Positions 29,036 through 40,781 of a DNA stretch of 64,000 nt are shown here, in pieces. The notes under the pieces were generated by a model. The model searched no databases. It was not told the origin of the DNA and saw only the letters and a program-made list of their open reading frames with translations. The position numbers and the translations under genes were made by a program. The stretch is from Pseudomonas sp. GM79. Lineage in GTDB: Bacteria; Pseudomonadota; Gammaproteobacteria; Pseudomonadales; Pseudomonadaceae. Position 1 is the first letter of the stretch; every line of letters starts with the position of its first letter. The stretch lies in NCBI RefSeq assembly GCF_000282495.1, contig NZ_AKJE01000024.1:29734-93733 (forward strand), written 5' to 3'.

Positions 29036-29335
29036 TCAATTACCACGCTTGCTGGTGATTTGAACCAACCTGTTTCCTTCAAAGCGCAGGTACTGGTACA
29101 TCCCGCTGTTGGGGCCGTAGGTCCATTCCTCGACCTGAAACTCTTCCCGCCGATTGGCGCTGCGCTTGTAGCCCAGCAAGTCGCGGGCAACGGGCTCTCC
29201 GCATTTTTGCAGCACTTCGCTGGACCTGTCCCCGACGCTGATCAATTGACTGCCGCAACGCAAGGTATCAGCCGCCGTTGCCTGGCCGGCAACCAGCAAC
29301 AGAGCCAGGCTCAGAAGCCAATGTGCGCCCATCAT
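29036..29335 (-). CDS. DUF2845 periplasmic protein
   Basis: 99 aa. Signal peptide MMGAHWLLSLALLLVAGQATA, then a short domain with Cys at about residues 27 and 45 (TLRCGSQLIS, VLQKCGEPVA) that could form a disulfide. The family is common in Pseudomonas and Xanthomonas and its function is unknown. The ATG overlaps the DUF748 gene stop by 4 nt, so the two are translationally coupled. Confidence 0.85.
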   Translation of the reverse strand: MMGAHWLLSLALLLVAGQATAADTLRCGSQLISVGDRSSEVLQKCGEPVARDLLGYKRSANRREEFQVEEWTYGPNSGMYQYLRFEGNRLVQITSKRGN

Positions 29336-32289
29336 TCGGCATCCAGATGCATGGGCGTGATAACGCGGCCATCGCTTTCTGCCTCGCCGAGGCTGGCGTC
29401 GATGAAGTACACGCGGTCATCGGCCAATTGCCCCTTGTCCACCAGATAATCCTTGATGCTGCTGGCCCGTTCTTGCCCCAGTTGACGCAACAGCACCTCG
29501 CTGGAACTCCAGAACGCGATCACGCCTTCCCGCATTTTTTTGCTGCGTTCTTCCTTGCCCAGATCCTTCCATTCGGCGGGCGGCTGGGTCTTGAGGCGTG
29601 TGCGGTAGATCCCTTCAAGCAGCGGGCCTTTCTCGTTGTCCGGTACGTCCAGCAACGAGGCTTGGGCCGGTACTTTGTCACCGCGACGCTGGAGCATTTT
29701 GTAGTAGTTGTACTGGTATTCCCGCTCCAGGCGTTGCTCGGCAATCAGCGGGCCATCGCTGCTCTTGGCCGCGGTGCCTTCGATTTCCAGGCGCAGGGCC
29801 GGACGCTCCTTGAGCGCTTGGGACAGTTTGACCAGCGCCGCTTCGGCGTCTTTGCTCAAGTCACTGGAACCCGGTGCAAATGCCACGCTGCCCAAGTCTT
29901 CCGAACCACCGCCGCTGACAAGCCCGCCAATCATTTTGAATGGCGCTGCGGCGGCTTTCACGATCAGGTTGCGCAGGGTCTGCCAGATAATAGGCATGAC
30001 ACTGAACTGAGGGTTGTTCAGGTCGCCGCTCACCGGCAGTTCGATGGAAATCTTGCCGTCGACATCCTTGAGCAAGGCAATCGCCAGTTTCAGTGGCAGG
30101 CTCACCGCGTCCGGGCTGTCGACCTTTTCACCCAGTTGCAACTGCTCGACCACCACTTTGTTTTCGGCCAGGAGCTGGCCGTTGGTGATCTTGTAATGCA
30201 GGTCGAGATTGAGCCGGCCCTTGCGGATACGGTAACCGGCGAACTTGCCGGAGTAGGGCGTCAAAGTGGTCAATTCCACCCGTTTGAAACTGGTGGCGAT
30301 GTCCAGGCTGGCCATCGGGTCGAAAGGATTGACCGAACCCTTGATGGTCACCGGTGCATAGCGGTCGACCTTGCCCTTGATGTCGACGCTGGCCGGTTTT
30401 GCCTGTCGGCTGTCGATGGTGCCAATCTTCCCGTTGAGCTGTTGAATGGCTGTGGCGAAGTTCGGGGTCAGGCTGAAGTCGGCGAAGTTTGCCGAACCGT
30501 CATTGATGGCAATGCCGCCAATGTGGATGCCCAGCGGTTTTTCTTTTCCGGCTGCCGGTTTGGTCGCCGCGGTAGTTGTGGCGCCGGAGTCGGCCGGTTG
30601 CGGGATCAACAGGTCATCGACGTTGGTGGTGCGATCATCGTTGATCATGAAGCGTGCATAAGGCTGGAACAAGTTGACCTTGTCGATCGACAGGCTGTCG
30701 CCATGCTGATAGTTAAGGCCTTCGAGCACCAACTGTTGCCACTTGAGGAAGTCGCGGGTTTTCAGGGTGTCGAGGGTATGCAGTTGATCGACCTGGGCTT
30801 TGCCTGTGACGCTGAACGCCAGCGGTTCGGTGCTTTTCAGGTCGACCGCCAGATCACTGCCCAGCATGCCGCTGCGCAGTTCGAGACGAATGAACGGGTT
30901 GATGTAGGACTGGGCGACGCGCAGGTCGATGTCCTTCGTCTGCACGTTCAGTTTGGCGCTGATCGGGGCCAGATTGACCACGCCGTCCGCGGTGATCTTG
31001 CCTTGCTTGCCCACGCCGGAGTCGAGCTTGAGGTTGAAAGGTGAGCCATTGAGGCTGTCGAAATTTTGCAGGTCCAGGTTCAGGGGGCCCAACTCCAGCG
31101 CCACCGCCGGTTGTGCCTTGCGGTCGGCCAGATGTACCTGATAGTCACGTAGCTGCACGTCTTTGAGCAGCACCTGCCAAGGCTTGCTCGGCGCGGTCGG
31201 TTCAGGCTTCGGCGAATCGGCTACTGCCGGCGCGCTGGCTGGTTCGGCATTGGCTTTGTTGGCCGCTTTGGATGGCTGACTGGCGAACAGTTTTTGCCAG
31301 TCGAGTTGCCCGTCGGCTTCGAGGGCGGCCCAGGTTTCCAGTTTTTTGCTGCGAATCTTGCCGACCACCACTTGCTGTTTGGCCAGGTCTACGGTGGTTT
31401 CGCTGATGTCCAGCCGCTCGAGCTTCGCCAGCGGTCGACCGTCCGGCGTCTTGATGGCGAAAGGCGCGACACTGACGGCAACGTTACTTAGCAGCAGTTC
31501 GGTTTCCTTGGCCAGGTTGAGTTTGTAGTCGGTGCTGAGGCTGATGACGCCATCTTCGAGTGCAAGTGGCACAGCATCGCGCACATAGGGCCAGAAGGAT
31601 TTCATCTTGCCGTCGGTGATTTTCAGCTTACCTTCGGAGGCGATCGGGATCAGGCTGAAATTACCGGTCCAGTCGATCTGTCCACCTGCCGGGCCAACGG
31701 CCACCAACGTCATGTCGGCGCTGTCTTCGGGCAGGGTGCTGAGGTTTTTCAGTTCGAAGTCGAGTTTGTCGTAGAGGAATTCGATGGGTTCGCTGGGCCG
31801 TGCATCCTCGAAATGCAAGGAGCCACCGGCCAGTTTGATTCGCTCCACGCGCAGCGGGAATGGTTTGGCGTCCGGATCGACGGGGGTCGGTTCGCTGGCG
31901 GGGATTTTGAACAGCCCGAGCAGGTTGAGCTTGCCGTCCTTACTGAAGAGGATTTCGGTCTTGGGTTTGTCCAGTTCGATATCGGACAGGTGCAATGCCT
32001 TGGTCCAAAGACTGTCGATCTGCAGGTTGGCGTACAGACGTTCGAAGCCCACTTGCTCCTTGCCCGGCTCGCCGATGACCAAGCCCCAAAGGGTGACTTC
32101 AAGGCTGAACGGGTTGAGTTCGATTCGCTGAATCGTCGCGGGTGTCGTGGCGTAGTTGGCCAATTGTTGATTGGCAATCCGCAACGCGATGCCCGGTAAA
32201 ATCAGAAACCCCAGCAGGCTATAAAGAGCCAAGGCAGTCAACAAGGCGCCGATAGCGCGAATCAATCCTTTGGGCATGTGCGGCTTCAT
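29332..32289 (-). CDS. AsmA-like DUF748 protein
   Basis: About 985 aa. One N-terminal membrane segment (GLIRAIGALLTALALYSLLGFLILPGIAL), followed by a long beta-rich periplasmic region typical of DUF748/AsmA-like proteins, which are proposed to bridge the envelope and move phospholipids. The C-terminal ~200 residues (VAFAPGSSDLSKDAEAALVKL, LRLEIEGTAAKSSDG) resemble an OmpA-like peptidoglycan-associated fold. The start is uncertain: ATGs at 32322, 32289 and 32277 are all possible and none has a strong ribosome site. Coupled to the DUF2845 gene. Confidence 0.85.
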   Translation of the reverse strand: MKPHMPKGLIRAIGALLTALALYSLLGFLILPGIALRIANQQLANYATTPATIQRIELNPFSLEVTLWGLVIGEPGKEQVGFERLYANLQIDSLWTKALHLSDIELDKPKTEILFSKDGKLNLLGLFKIPASEPTPVDPDAKPFPLRVERIKLAGGSLHFEDARPSEPIEFLYDKLDFELKNLSTLPEDSADMTLVAVGPAGGQIDWTGNFSLIPIASEGKLKITDGKMKSFWPYVRDAVPLALEDGVISLSTDYKLNLAKETELLLSNVAVSVAPFAIKTPDGRPLAKLERLDISETTVDLAKQQVVVGKIRSKKLETWAALEADGQLDWQKLFASQPSKAANKANAEPASAPAVADSPKPEPTAPSKPWQVLLKDVQLRDYQVHLADRKAQPAVALELGPLNLDLQNFDSLNGSPFNLKLDSGVGKQGKITADGVVNLAPISAKLNVQTKDIDLRVAQSYINPFIRLELRSGMLGSDLAVDLKSTEPLAFSVTGKAQVDQLHTLDTLKTRDFLKWQQLVLEGLNYQHGDSLSIDKVNLFQPYARFMINDDRTTNVDDLLIPQPADSGATTTAATKPAAGKEKPLGIHIGGIAINDGSANFADFSLTPNFATAIQQLNGKIGTIDSRQAKPASVDIKGKVDRYAPVTIKGSVNPFDPMASLDIATSFKRVELTTLTPYSGKFAGYRIRKGRLNLDLHYKITNGQLLAENKVVVEQLQLGEKVDSPDAVSLPLKLAIALLKDVDGKISIELPVSGDLNNPQFSVMPIIWQTLRNLIVKAAAAPFKMIGGLVSGGGSEDLGSVAFAPGSSDLSKDAEAALVKLSQALKERPALRLEIEGTAAKSSDGPLIAEQRLEREYQYNYYKMLQRRGDKVPAQASLLDVPDNEKGPLLEGIYRTRLKTQPPAEWKDLGKEERSKKMREGVIAFWSSSEVLLRQLGQERASSIKDYLVDKGQLADDRVYFIDASLGEAESDGRVITPMHLDAE

Positions 32290-32383
32290 CTGTCGGAATC
32301 GGAGTGCCTTGGAGTATGGCATGCGTTTGCGGTTCCGAAGCAACCAGGCTTTATAGGATTTATCTGATTATCGGTGCGAATTT

Positions 32384-33400
32384 TCAGAGCTGCAGAATCA
32401 GCGTTTTCAGTGGCGGCTGCTGATCCATCGATGGGAAATCGCTGCCCGGTGTCAGCGCTGTCCACTCACGCACCGGGCGCCCGGCCTTCTCTGCGCAGCG
32501 CAAAACCTGCTCGCGCCAATCGTCCATGCTGACCTTCGCCAGGTTGTTGCAGCAGATCAGTACGCCATCGTCGGCGGTGGTCAGCAGCGCCGGTTTGAGC
32601 AGGCTCTGGTAGTCGCGCAACAGGTCGACCGTGCCGAAAGCACTCTTGGCCCAGGCCGGAGGATCAAGCAGTACCAAATCGTACTGACGCGGGTCCAGAC
32701 GTTGATAGCTCGGCAGTTTCTGCCCGCGACGCTGGCTGATCGGCAGACCGGCCAATTGACGAATCGCCGGGAAATAATCGGACTGGATGAACTCCATCGT
32801 CGGCAATTGCGGGTTGAGCAAGCCGTTCTCACGACCGACCGCCAGATTGCCTTCGGCAAAGTCCAGGTTACACACCTCGCTCGCACCACCCGCCGCGGCG
32901 CTGAGGCCGACGCCACAGGTGTAGGCAAACAGGTTCAGCACACTTTTGTTTTTGCTGTGCGCCTTGACCCAGCCGCGAGCGTTTCGCAGATCGAGAAACA
33001 GCAACGGGTCCTGGCCAGCGTGGCGCCCGCGAACCCGGTAGTTCAGTCCCCATTCGTGGCCGATCAAATCTTGCAGGGCGGCTTCGTCGGCGCGGTAGAC
33101 GGTGTCTTCGCGGTCGATGCGCGAGTTACCACGAGAACGGTCGTTGTAGACCAGCAGGGTGTCGAGGCCCAACTGCTGATTGACGATCTCGTGCAGTTGC
33201 AGCAGAGCGTCACGCTCCAGCGCCTGATGAAAACTCTGCACCAACAGTTGCGGACCGTAGCGGTCGATGGTCAGGCCGCCGGCGCCTTCCTGGCTGCCGT
33301 GGAACAGGCGATAGCAATCGGTGCCTTGCTGATGCAGCTCGGCAAGCAGGTCCTGACGATGATCGAGGGCGGCGCGCAGCGCCTGATTCAAGGAAGACAT
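32384..33400 (-). CDS. Class I SAM-dependent RNA methyltransferase (RlmI/RlmK-like)
   Basis: 338 aa. The SAM-binding motif is VLNLFAYTCGVGLSAAAGGA and the catalytic motif is DLVLLDPPAWAKS, typical of the 23S rRNA cytosine/guanine methyltransferase group (PF10672). N-terminal residues form the EEHUD-like substrate domain. The exact target base cannot be told. Its gene is monocistronic between the DUF748 gene and acs. Confidence 0.85.
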   Translation of the reverse strand: MSSLNQALRAALDHRQDLLAELHQQGTDCYRLFHGSQEGAGGLTIDRYGPQLLVQSFHQALERDALLQLHEIVNQQLGLDTLLVYNDRSRGNSRIDREDTVYRADEAALQDLIGHEWGLNYRVRGRHAGQDPLLFLDLRNARGWVKAHSKNKSVLNLFAYTCGVGLSAAAGGASEVCNLDFAEGNLAVGRENGLLNPQLPTMEFIQSDYFPAIRQLAGLPISQRRGQKLPSYQRLDPRQYDLVLLDPPAWAKSAFGTVDLLRDYQSLLKPALLTTADDGVLICCNNLAKVSMDDWREQVLRCAEKAGRPVREWTALTPGSDFPSMDQQPPLKTLILQL

Positions 33401-33502
33401 GCTGGGCGCCTTGCAGGAGGGAATTGGGGCGCGGGAGTTTAACAGCTATGGGCTTTGAGTTTTGTGGGCAAATGTGAGGGATGTGGTGGCTGCGAGGCCG
33501 TC

Positions 33503-33577
33503 TTCGCGAGCAAGCCCGCTCCCACACTGGATGTGTGACGTTCAAAAATCCAATGTGGGAGCGGGCTTGCTCGCGAA
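33503..33577. repeat. REP doublet in opposite (outward) orientation
   Basis: An inverted REP copy at 33503-33526 comes first and a direct copy at 33554-33577 second, the reverse of the other pairs in this window, with a 27 bp spacer. Lies between the methyltransferase and acs genes. Confidence 0.9.
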
Positions 33578-33638
33578 GCTTTTAAGCTCTTTCGCTCGCA
33601 GTGCTACGCCTTGGCCTCCGCCGATGCACAACACGAGT

Positions 33639-35576
<1,938 letters not shown>

Positions 35577-35581
35577 GACGG

Positions 35582-35596
35582 TTCCTTATTCTTGTT
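35582..35596 (-). promoter_or_regulatory. Hfq/Crc-type A-rich triplet motif at the acsA ribosome site
   Basis: On the minus strand AACAAGAATAAGGAA (five AAN/GAA triplets) ends 5 nt before the ATG and includes the Shine-Dalgarno sequence. It overlaps a perfect 14 bp palindrome CTTGTTGCAACAAG at 35591-35604. Confidence 0.6.
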
Positions 35597-35654
35597 GCAA
35601 CAAGTAATAAAGATGCGCCCTGTGAATTTTGAGTTCAAGTGTACATAGAACCAA

Positions 35655-35744
35655 TGTGGGAGCGGGCTTGCTCGCGAAAGCGGTGTGTCATTCAACATTG
35701 GTGTCGACTGATACACCGCTTTCGCGAGCAAGCCCGCTCCCACA
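35655..35744. repeat. REPIN (inverted REP pair)
   Basis: Two inverted copies of GTGGGAGCGGGCTTGCTCGC bound a 90 bp unit between acsA and pgi. The inner parts are also largely complementary. Confidence 0.95.
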
Positions 35745-35778
35745 GGGTCAGTGATGACCTGTGGGAAAGAGTCTCAAA

Positions 35779-37443
35779 TCACCCGCGGTGACGACCGCGG
35801 AAGTAGTTGATCAGGCCTTGGGTGGAGGCATCGTCAGCCGGGGTTTCTTCGCTGCCGACCAGGCGGTTGTAGACGCCTTTGCCCAGCTCCTTGCCCAGTT
35901 CCACGCCCCACTGGTCGAAGGCGTTGATGCCCCAGACCACGCTTTGCACGAAGACTTTGTGTTCGTACATCGCCACCAGTGCGCCGAGACGACGCGGGCT
36001 GATACGTTCGACCACCAGGGTGTTGCTCGGACGGTTGCCCGGGATCACCTTGTGCGGCGCGACTTTTTGTACTTCCTCTTCGCTCAAGCCCTTGTCGCGC
36101 AGTTCGGCTTCGGCCTCGCCCAAGGTCTTGCCCAGCATCAGCGCCTGGCTTTGCGACAGGCAGTTGGCGTACAGCCACTGGTGGTGGTCGGACACCGGGT
36201 TGAAGCTGACGATTGGCACGATAAAGTCGGCCGGAATCAGTTGGGTACCTTGGTGCAGCAACTGGTGATAAGCATGCTGACCGTTGCAGCCGACGCCGCC
36301 CCAGATCACCGGGCCGGTATCGGTGGACACTGGCGTGCCGTCCTGGCGTACGCTCTTGCCGTTGGATTCCATGTCCAGCTGTTGCAAGTGTTTGGTGATG
36401 TTGCGCAGGTAGTGGTCGTACGGCAGGATCGCGTGGCTTTGCGCGCCCCAGAAGTTGCCGTACCAGACGCCGAGCAACGCCAGCAGTACCGGCATGTTCT
36501 GTTCGAATGGCGCGCTCTGGAAGTGCTGGTCCATGGTGTAGGCACCGGACAGCAGCTCTTTGAAGTTCGACATGCCGATGGCCAATGCAATCGGCAAACC
36601 GATAGCCGACCACAGCGAGTAACGCCCGCCAACCCAGTCCCACATCGGGAAGATGTTTTCTTCGCGAATACCGAACGCCACCGCAGCAGCATTGTTGCTG
36701 GATACGGCGATGAAGTGACGGTACAGCTCGGCTTCCGAACCACCCTGAGCCAGGTACCAGGCGCGTGCGGCCTGGGCGTTTTTCAGGGTTTCGAGGGTGT
36801 TGAAGGATTTCGACGAGACGATGAACAGTGTGGTCTCGGCGCGCAGCTTCATGGTCAGTTCGTGGAATTCACTGCCATCGATGTTCGCCAGGTAATGGCA
36901 GCGCACGCCTTTCTGGGCGTAGGACAGCAGCGCTTCGGACACCAGTTCAGGGCCCAGGAACGAGCCACCGATGCCGATGTTGACCACGTCAGTGATCGGC
37001 TTCTCGGTGTAACCGCGCCACAAACCGTCGTGGATACGGCCCACGAGGTCGGTGATCTGGTTCAACACCTTGTGTACATCGGGCATCACGTTGACGCCGT
37101 TGACCGACAGCTTGTCGCCCACCGGGCGGCGCAGTGCGGTGTGCAGGGCGGGGCGGCCTTCGGAAGAGTTGACGATTTCGCCATTGAACAGCGCTTTGAT
37201 CGCGCCCTGGAGATCGACTTCGTTGGCCAGGCCCACCAGCAGGTTGCGGGTCTCGGCGTTGATCAGGTTTTTCGAGTAGTCGAGAAACAGGCCGCAGCTG
37301 CTGAGGGTGAATTGAGTAAAACGCTGCGGATCGGCATTAAAGGCTTCGCGCATGCTGAAATCCTGCATGGCTTGGCGGTGGTCATTCAGCGCTTGCCAGG
37401 CGGGCAGAGCGGTAACGTCGTGAGGGGTGCGGTAATACGCCAT
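35779..37443 (-). CDS. pgi: Glucose-6-phosphate isomerase
   Basis: 554 aa cytosolic isomerase linking glucose-6-phosphate and fructose-6-phosphate. Signatures: [18 protein letters not shown], the catalytic [17 protein letters not shown] (PGI signature 2) and [11 protein letters not shown]. In Pseudomonas it works with the Entner-Doudoroff cycle rather than classical glycolysis. Monocistronic; 231 bp separate it from panD downstream of its start. Confidence 0.97.
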   Translation of the reverse strand: MAYYRTPHDVTALPAWQALNDHRQAMQDFSMREAFNADPQRFTQFTLSSCGLFLDYSKNLINAETRNLLVGLANEVDLQGAIKALFNGEIVNSSEGRPALHTALRRPVGDKLSVNGVNVMPDVHKVLNQITDLVGRIHDGLWRGYTEKPITDVVNIGIGGSFLGPELVSEALLSYAQKGVRCHYLANIDGSEFHELTMKLRAETTLFIVSSKSFNTLETLKNAQAARAWYLAQGGSEAELYRHFIAVSSNNAAAVAFGIREENIFPMWDWVGGRYSLWSAIGLPIALAIGMSNFKELLSGAYTMDQHFQSAPFEQNMPVLLALLGVWYGNFWGAQSHAILPYDHYLRNITKHLQQLDMESNGKSVRQDGTPVSTDTGPVIWGGVGCNGQHAYHQLLHQGTQLIPADFIVPIVSFNPVSDHHQWLYANCLSQSQALMLGKTLGEAEAELRDKGLSEEEVQKVAPHKVIPGNRPSNTLVVERISPRRLGALVAMYEHKVFVQSVVWGINAFDQWGVELGKELGKGVYNRLVGSEETPADDASTQGLINYFRGRHRG

Positions 37444-37674
37444 CGCTGCGGTTTTCCTTTTTACTTGAACGGCCTTTTGAACACGATAAATCCCGGAGCG
37501 CTGTGGTTGGGCGTCCGGTCAACTGCGTCGACACGATTTCATGGCGCAGGGCGAATACAGTAAACCTCGCGCTGCAATCTGTCTTGACTTTGTCTGACCT
37601 GCTCCCGGTACTTTTTTAACATTTAAACAGGGAGCGGTCCGACAAACGGAAGGCTGACAGAGGGAGGGGCTCGA

Positions 37675-38055
37675 TCAGGCGACCTGAACCGGAATGGCAT
37701 TGCTGGTGTGGCTCAACTCGTTACCCGGTGCCATGTAGAGCATGCGCGGCTTGAAGTTGAGCAGTTCGGCTTCGCTGTAGTGGGCGTAAGCGCAGATGAT
37801 CACGCGGTCGTCGACCTTGGCCTTGTGCGCCGCGGCACCGTTGACCGAAATCATGCGCGAACCTTCTTCGCCACGAATCGCGTAGGTGGTGAAGCGTTCG
37901 CCGTTGTCGACGTTGTAGATCTGGATCTGTTCGTACTCACGGATGCCGGACAGATCCAGCCATTCACCGTCGATGGCGCAAGAGCCTTCGTAATCGAGTA
38001 CAGCGTGGGTAACTTCGGCGCGATGCAGCTTGGCCTTGAGCATGATGGCGTGCAT
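37675..38055 (-). CDS. panD: Aspartate 1-decarboxylase proenzyme
   Basis: Makes beta-alanine for pantothenate. 126 aa from ATG 38055; a longer frame to 38118 is not needed. The chain self-cleaves at Gly24-Ser25 (YEGSCAIDG), creating the pyruvoyl cofactor on Ser25. The surrounding motif [14 protein letters not shown] is characteristic. Separated from panC by a REPIN. Confidence 0.96.
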   Translation of the reverse strand: MHAIMLKAKLHRAEVTHAVLDYEGSCAIDGEWLDLSGIREYEQIQIYNVDNGERFTTYAIRGEEGSRMISVNGAAAHKAKVDDRVIICAYAHYSEAELLNFKPRMLYMAPGNELSHTSNAIPVQVA

Positions 38056-38145
38056 GAGTGTTTCCCCAGGTCGGAATCGAACGGCGGGCAGTTTGCCCGA
38101 AGGCTTTGGAGGCAGCAATACAGTCTGGAAACGACGTAGATCTAA

Positions 38146-38235
38146 TGTGGGAGCGGGCTTGCTCGCGAAGAGGCCATCACATTCAACATCATCGTTGACT
38201 GTCAGACCGCTTTCGCGAGCAAGCCCGCTCCCACA
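38146..38235. repeat. REPIN (inverted REP pair)
   Basis: Two inverted copies of GTGGGAGCGGGCTTGCTCGC bound a 90 bp unit between panD and panC, where it interrupts an otherwise contiguous pan gene row. Confidence 0.95.
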
Positions 38236-38250
38236 TTGGTTTTGCGGTGC

Positions 38251-39111
38251 TCAGGCTGGCGCGTCGAGGTTCAGATGCAGGTTGTCGATCAACCGCGTCG
38301 TGCCCAGGAACGCCGCCACCAGAATCACCAGATCCCGATCTTCCGCCATCGCCGGACGCAAGGTCAGCGCATGGCGAATCTCCAGATAATCCGCACGCAG
38401 ACCGGCGGCTTCGAGTTGCTTGATCTGCTCGTTGATCAACGTCGGGAAATCCCGCTCTCCCTGTTTAATTGCATCGGCAATATGGGTCAGGGTGCGATAG
38501 ACCACCGGCGCGATGGCCCGTTGTTCTTCGCTGAGGAAACCATTGCGCGACGACAGCGCCAGACCGTCGGCCGCACGTACGGTAGGCTCACCGATAATCT
38601 GGATCGGCATGTTCAAGTCATGCACCAGGGCGCGAATCACCGCCAGTTGCTGGAAGTCTTTCTGGCCGAAGATCGCCAGGTCCGGCTGGACCATGTTGAA
38701 TAGCTTGCTGACTACGGTCGCCACCCCTTCGAAATGCCCCGGACGGCTGGCGCCGCACAGGCCCTCGGACAGTTGCGGAACACTGACGCGGGTCTGACCG
38801 GCCATGCCATCGGGGTACATTTCTTCGACGGTTGGTGCGAACAGCAGATGGCAACCGGCCTGGAGCAGTTTCTCCTGATCGGCGGCCAGGGTCCGCGGGT
38901 ACTTGTCGAGGTCTTCGCCGGCACCAAATTGCAGCGGATTGACGAAAATGCTCGCGACCACGAAATCCACCCGTTGGGTGGCTTTGGTAATCAGCGCGAT
39001 ATGCCCGCTGTGCAGGTTGCCCATGGTCGGCACGAAGCCGATACGTTTGCCTTCGCTACGGGCACGGGCCACGGCGGCCCGCAGTTCGCGTACGGTTTTT
39101 ACGGTGTTCAT
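38251..39111 (-). CDS. panC: Pantothenate synthetase
   Basis: 286 aa. Joins pantoate and beta-alanine using ATP. HIGH-like motif [12 protein letters not shown], the [19 protein letters not shown] substrate motif, and [19 protein letters not shown] are all seen. ATG overlaps the panB stop by 4 nt. Confidence 0.97.
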   Translation of the reverse strand: MNTVKTVRELRAAVARARSEGKRIGFVPTMGNLHSGHIALITKATQRVDFVVASIFVNPLQFGAGEDLDKYPRTLAADQEKLLQAGCHLLFAPTVEEMYPDGMAGQTRVSVPQLSEGLCGASRPGHFEGVATVVSKLFNMVQPDLAIFGQKDFQQLAVIRALVHDLNMPIQIIGEPTVRAADGLALSSRNGFLSEEQRAIAPVVYRTLTHIADAIKQGERDFPTLINEQIKQLEAAGLRADYLEIRHALTLRPAMAEDRDLVILVAAFLGTTRLIDNLHLNLDAPA

Positions 39112-39908
39112 GCAGAGAATCCGTGTTCGATGCCAGGGAAAGTCGCCGCTTTGACTTCAGTGACGTAAGCGCTCAAGGCTGCTTGGACGCTGGTTTGGCC
39201 AGTCATGAAATTCTTCACGAATTTCGGCACGCGGCCAGTAATGGACAAGCCCAGCATGTCGTGCAGGACCAGCACCTGGCCGTCGGTGCCACTGCCGGCG
39301 CCGATGCCGATCACCGGGATCTTCACCGCTTGGGAGATTTCTTCGGCCAGTTCGCTGGGCACGCATTCGAGCAGCAGCATGGCCGCACCAGCCTGTTCCA
39401 GGGAAATCGCGTCGGCACGCATTTGCCGCGCCTGGTTCTCGTTGCGGCCCTGGACTTTATAGCCGCCGAGGATGTTGACCGATTGCGGCGTCAGCCCCAT
39501 GTGCGCGCACACCGGGATGCCACGTTCGGCCAGCAGACGGATCGAGTCCGCGAGCCACAATGCTCCTTCAACCTTGACCATGTGTGCACCGGCCTGCATC
39601 AACAGGGCGCTGTTGGTCATGGTTTGTTCGAGGGTGGCGTAGGCCATGAAGGGCAGGTCGGCGAGGATCAGGGCATCGGTGTTGCCGCGTTTGACGGCTG
39701 CCACGTGGTAGGCCATTTCGGCGGTGGTCACCGGCAGGGTGCTGTCGTGACCTTGCAAGACCATGCCGAGTGAGTCGCCCACCAGCAGCACTTCAACCCC
39801 GGCCTCATTGCAGGCATGGGCGAAGGTCGCGTCATAGCAGGTCAGCATGGTGATCTTTTCACCTTTCTGCTTGAGGCTCTGGAGCGTGGTCAGGGTGATG
39901 GCTGGCAT
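39108..39908 (-). CDS. panB: 3-methyl-2-oxobutanoate hydroxymethyltransferase
   Basis: 266 aa. First committed step of pantothenate synthesis, adding a hydroxymethyl group from methylene-THF to ketoisovalerate. Metal-binding motif [21 protein letters not shown] and the Glu-containing segment [10 protein letters not shown] are present. Forms an operon with panC (4 nt overlap). Confidence 0.97.
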   Translation of the reverse strand: MPAITLTTLQSLKQKGEKITMLTCYDATFAHACNEAGVEVLLVGDSLGMVLQGHDSTLPVTTAEMAYHVAAVKRGNTDALILADLPFMAYATLEQTMTNSALLMQAGAHMVKVEGALWLADSIRLLAERGIPVCAHMGLTPQSVNILGGYKVQGRNENQARQMRADAISLEQAGAAMLLLECVPSELAEEISQAVKIPVIGIGAGSGTDGQVLVLHDMLGLSITGRVPKFVKNFMTGQTSVQAALSAYVTEVKAATFPGIEHGFSA

Positions 39909-40189
39909 GAAAAAATCCTCATTACAGGCGCTATGGAAACTACTGCGAGTAACGCGCGTGATTCGTCATTTATACAGGCGCACCTTCTTTCGTGGTGCTT
40001 GTAAGGCCTGGATTGCGCCCTTTGGCGCCGCGTTGGCGGCAGCGGGACGCCTATAGTCGTGAGGAGAACCCGGGAAGTCAATTGCGTGTGTTACCGCATT
40101 GTTACGCGTGGGGTGTTACCGGCGTAACTGATGCGATTCAGCAGGTTGGCAGGGATGATTTGCAGATTTTTTGTCCGACAAATAACCAA

Positions 40190-40279
40190 TGTGGGAGCGG
40201 GCTTGCTCGCGAATGCGGCGTGTCAGGCGACCTAGATGCCAACTGATACACCGCTTTCGCGAGCAAGCCCGCTCCCACA
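40190..40279. repeat. REPIN (inverted REP pair)
   Basis: Two inverted copies of GTGGGAGCGGGCTTGCTCGC bound a 90 bp unit in the 384 bp gap between panB and folK. The rest of that gap holds no recognisable feature besides the presumed panB promoter. Confidence 0.95.
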
Positions 40280-40292
40280 AGGGGGATTTTTG

Positions 40293-40778
40293 TCAATTAG
40301 GGGGGAGGCGTTCCAACCCGACGAACGGGCAGGCGGCGAGTAATTCTGCGAGGGTGCGGCCATCAGCCAGGCGCAGATCAGCTGGTGCGAGCTCGGCCAA
40401 CGGATAGAGCACAAAGGCCCGTTCCTGCAGGTGATAGTGGGGAACTTTGAGGCGAGGTTCGTCGATCAATCGATCGCCGAACAGCACGATGTCCAGATCC
40501 AGCGTGCGTGGGCCCCAGCGTTCAAGGCGTTCACGGCCCTGGCCGTTCTCGATGGCTTGCAGCGCATCCAGCAAGTCCAGCGGCGCGAGGCTGCTGTCGA
40601 GCGCGGCGACCGCGTTGGTGTAACGCGGTTGGCCGGGCAGCAGCGAGTCGCTTTGATAAAACCCGGAAACACCGACCAGTTCGGTTTGCGGCAATTGCGC
40701 CAGCGCTGCGACAGCGCTGCGCAACTGTTCGGCGGGGTCAGCCAGATTGCTGCCCATGCCGATGTAGATGCGTTCCAT
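40293..40778 (-). CDS. folK: 2-amino-4-hydroxy-6-hydroxymethyldihydropteridine pyrophosphokinase
   Basis: 161 aa folate-pathway enzyme (HPPK). GSNLADP at the N-terminus and the signature RWGPRTLDLDIVLFGD, whose two aspartates bind magnesium, are clear. The start is 4 nt after the pcnB stop, so the pair form an operon. Confidence 0.96.
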   Translation of the reverse strand: MERIYIGMGSNLADPAEQLRSAVAALAQLPQTELVGVSGFYQSDSLLPGQPRYTNAVAALDSSLAPLDLLDALQAIENGQGRERLERWGPRTLDLDIVLFGDRLIDEPRLKVPHYHLQERAFVLYPLAELAPADLRLADGRTLAELLAACPFVGLERLPPN

Positions 40779-40781
40779 GGC

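Noticed and set aside
29278..31044. 588-codon open frame antisense to the DUF748 gene
   Set aside because: Contains no recognisable motif, begins within the overlap of two real genes and is explained by the codon bias of the opposite strand.
35761..37563. 600-codon open frame antisense to pgi
   Set aside because: pgi has complete signatures; the antisense frame has none.
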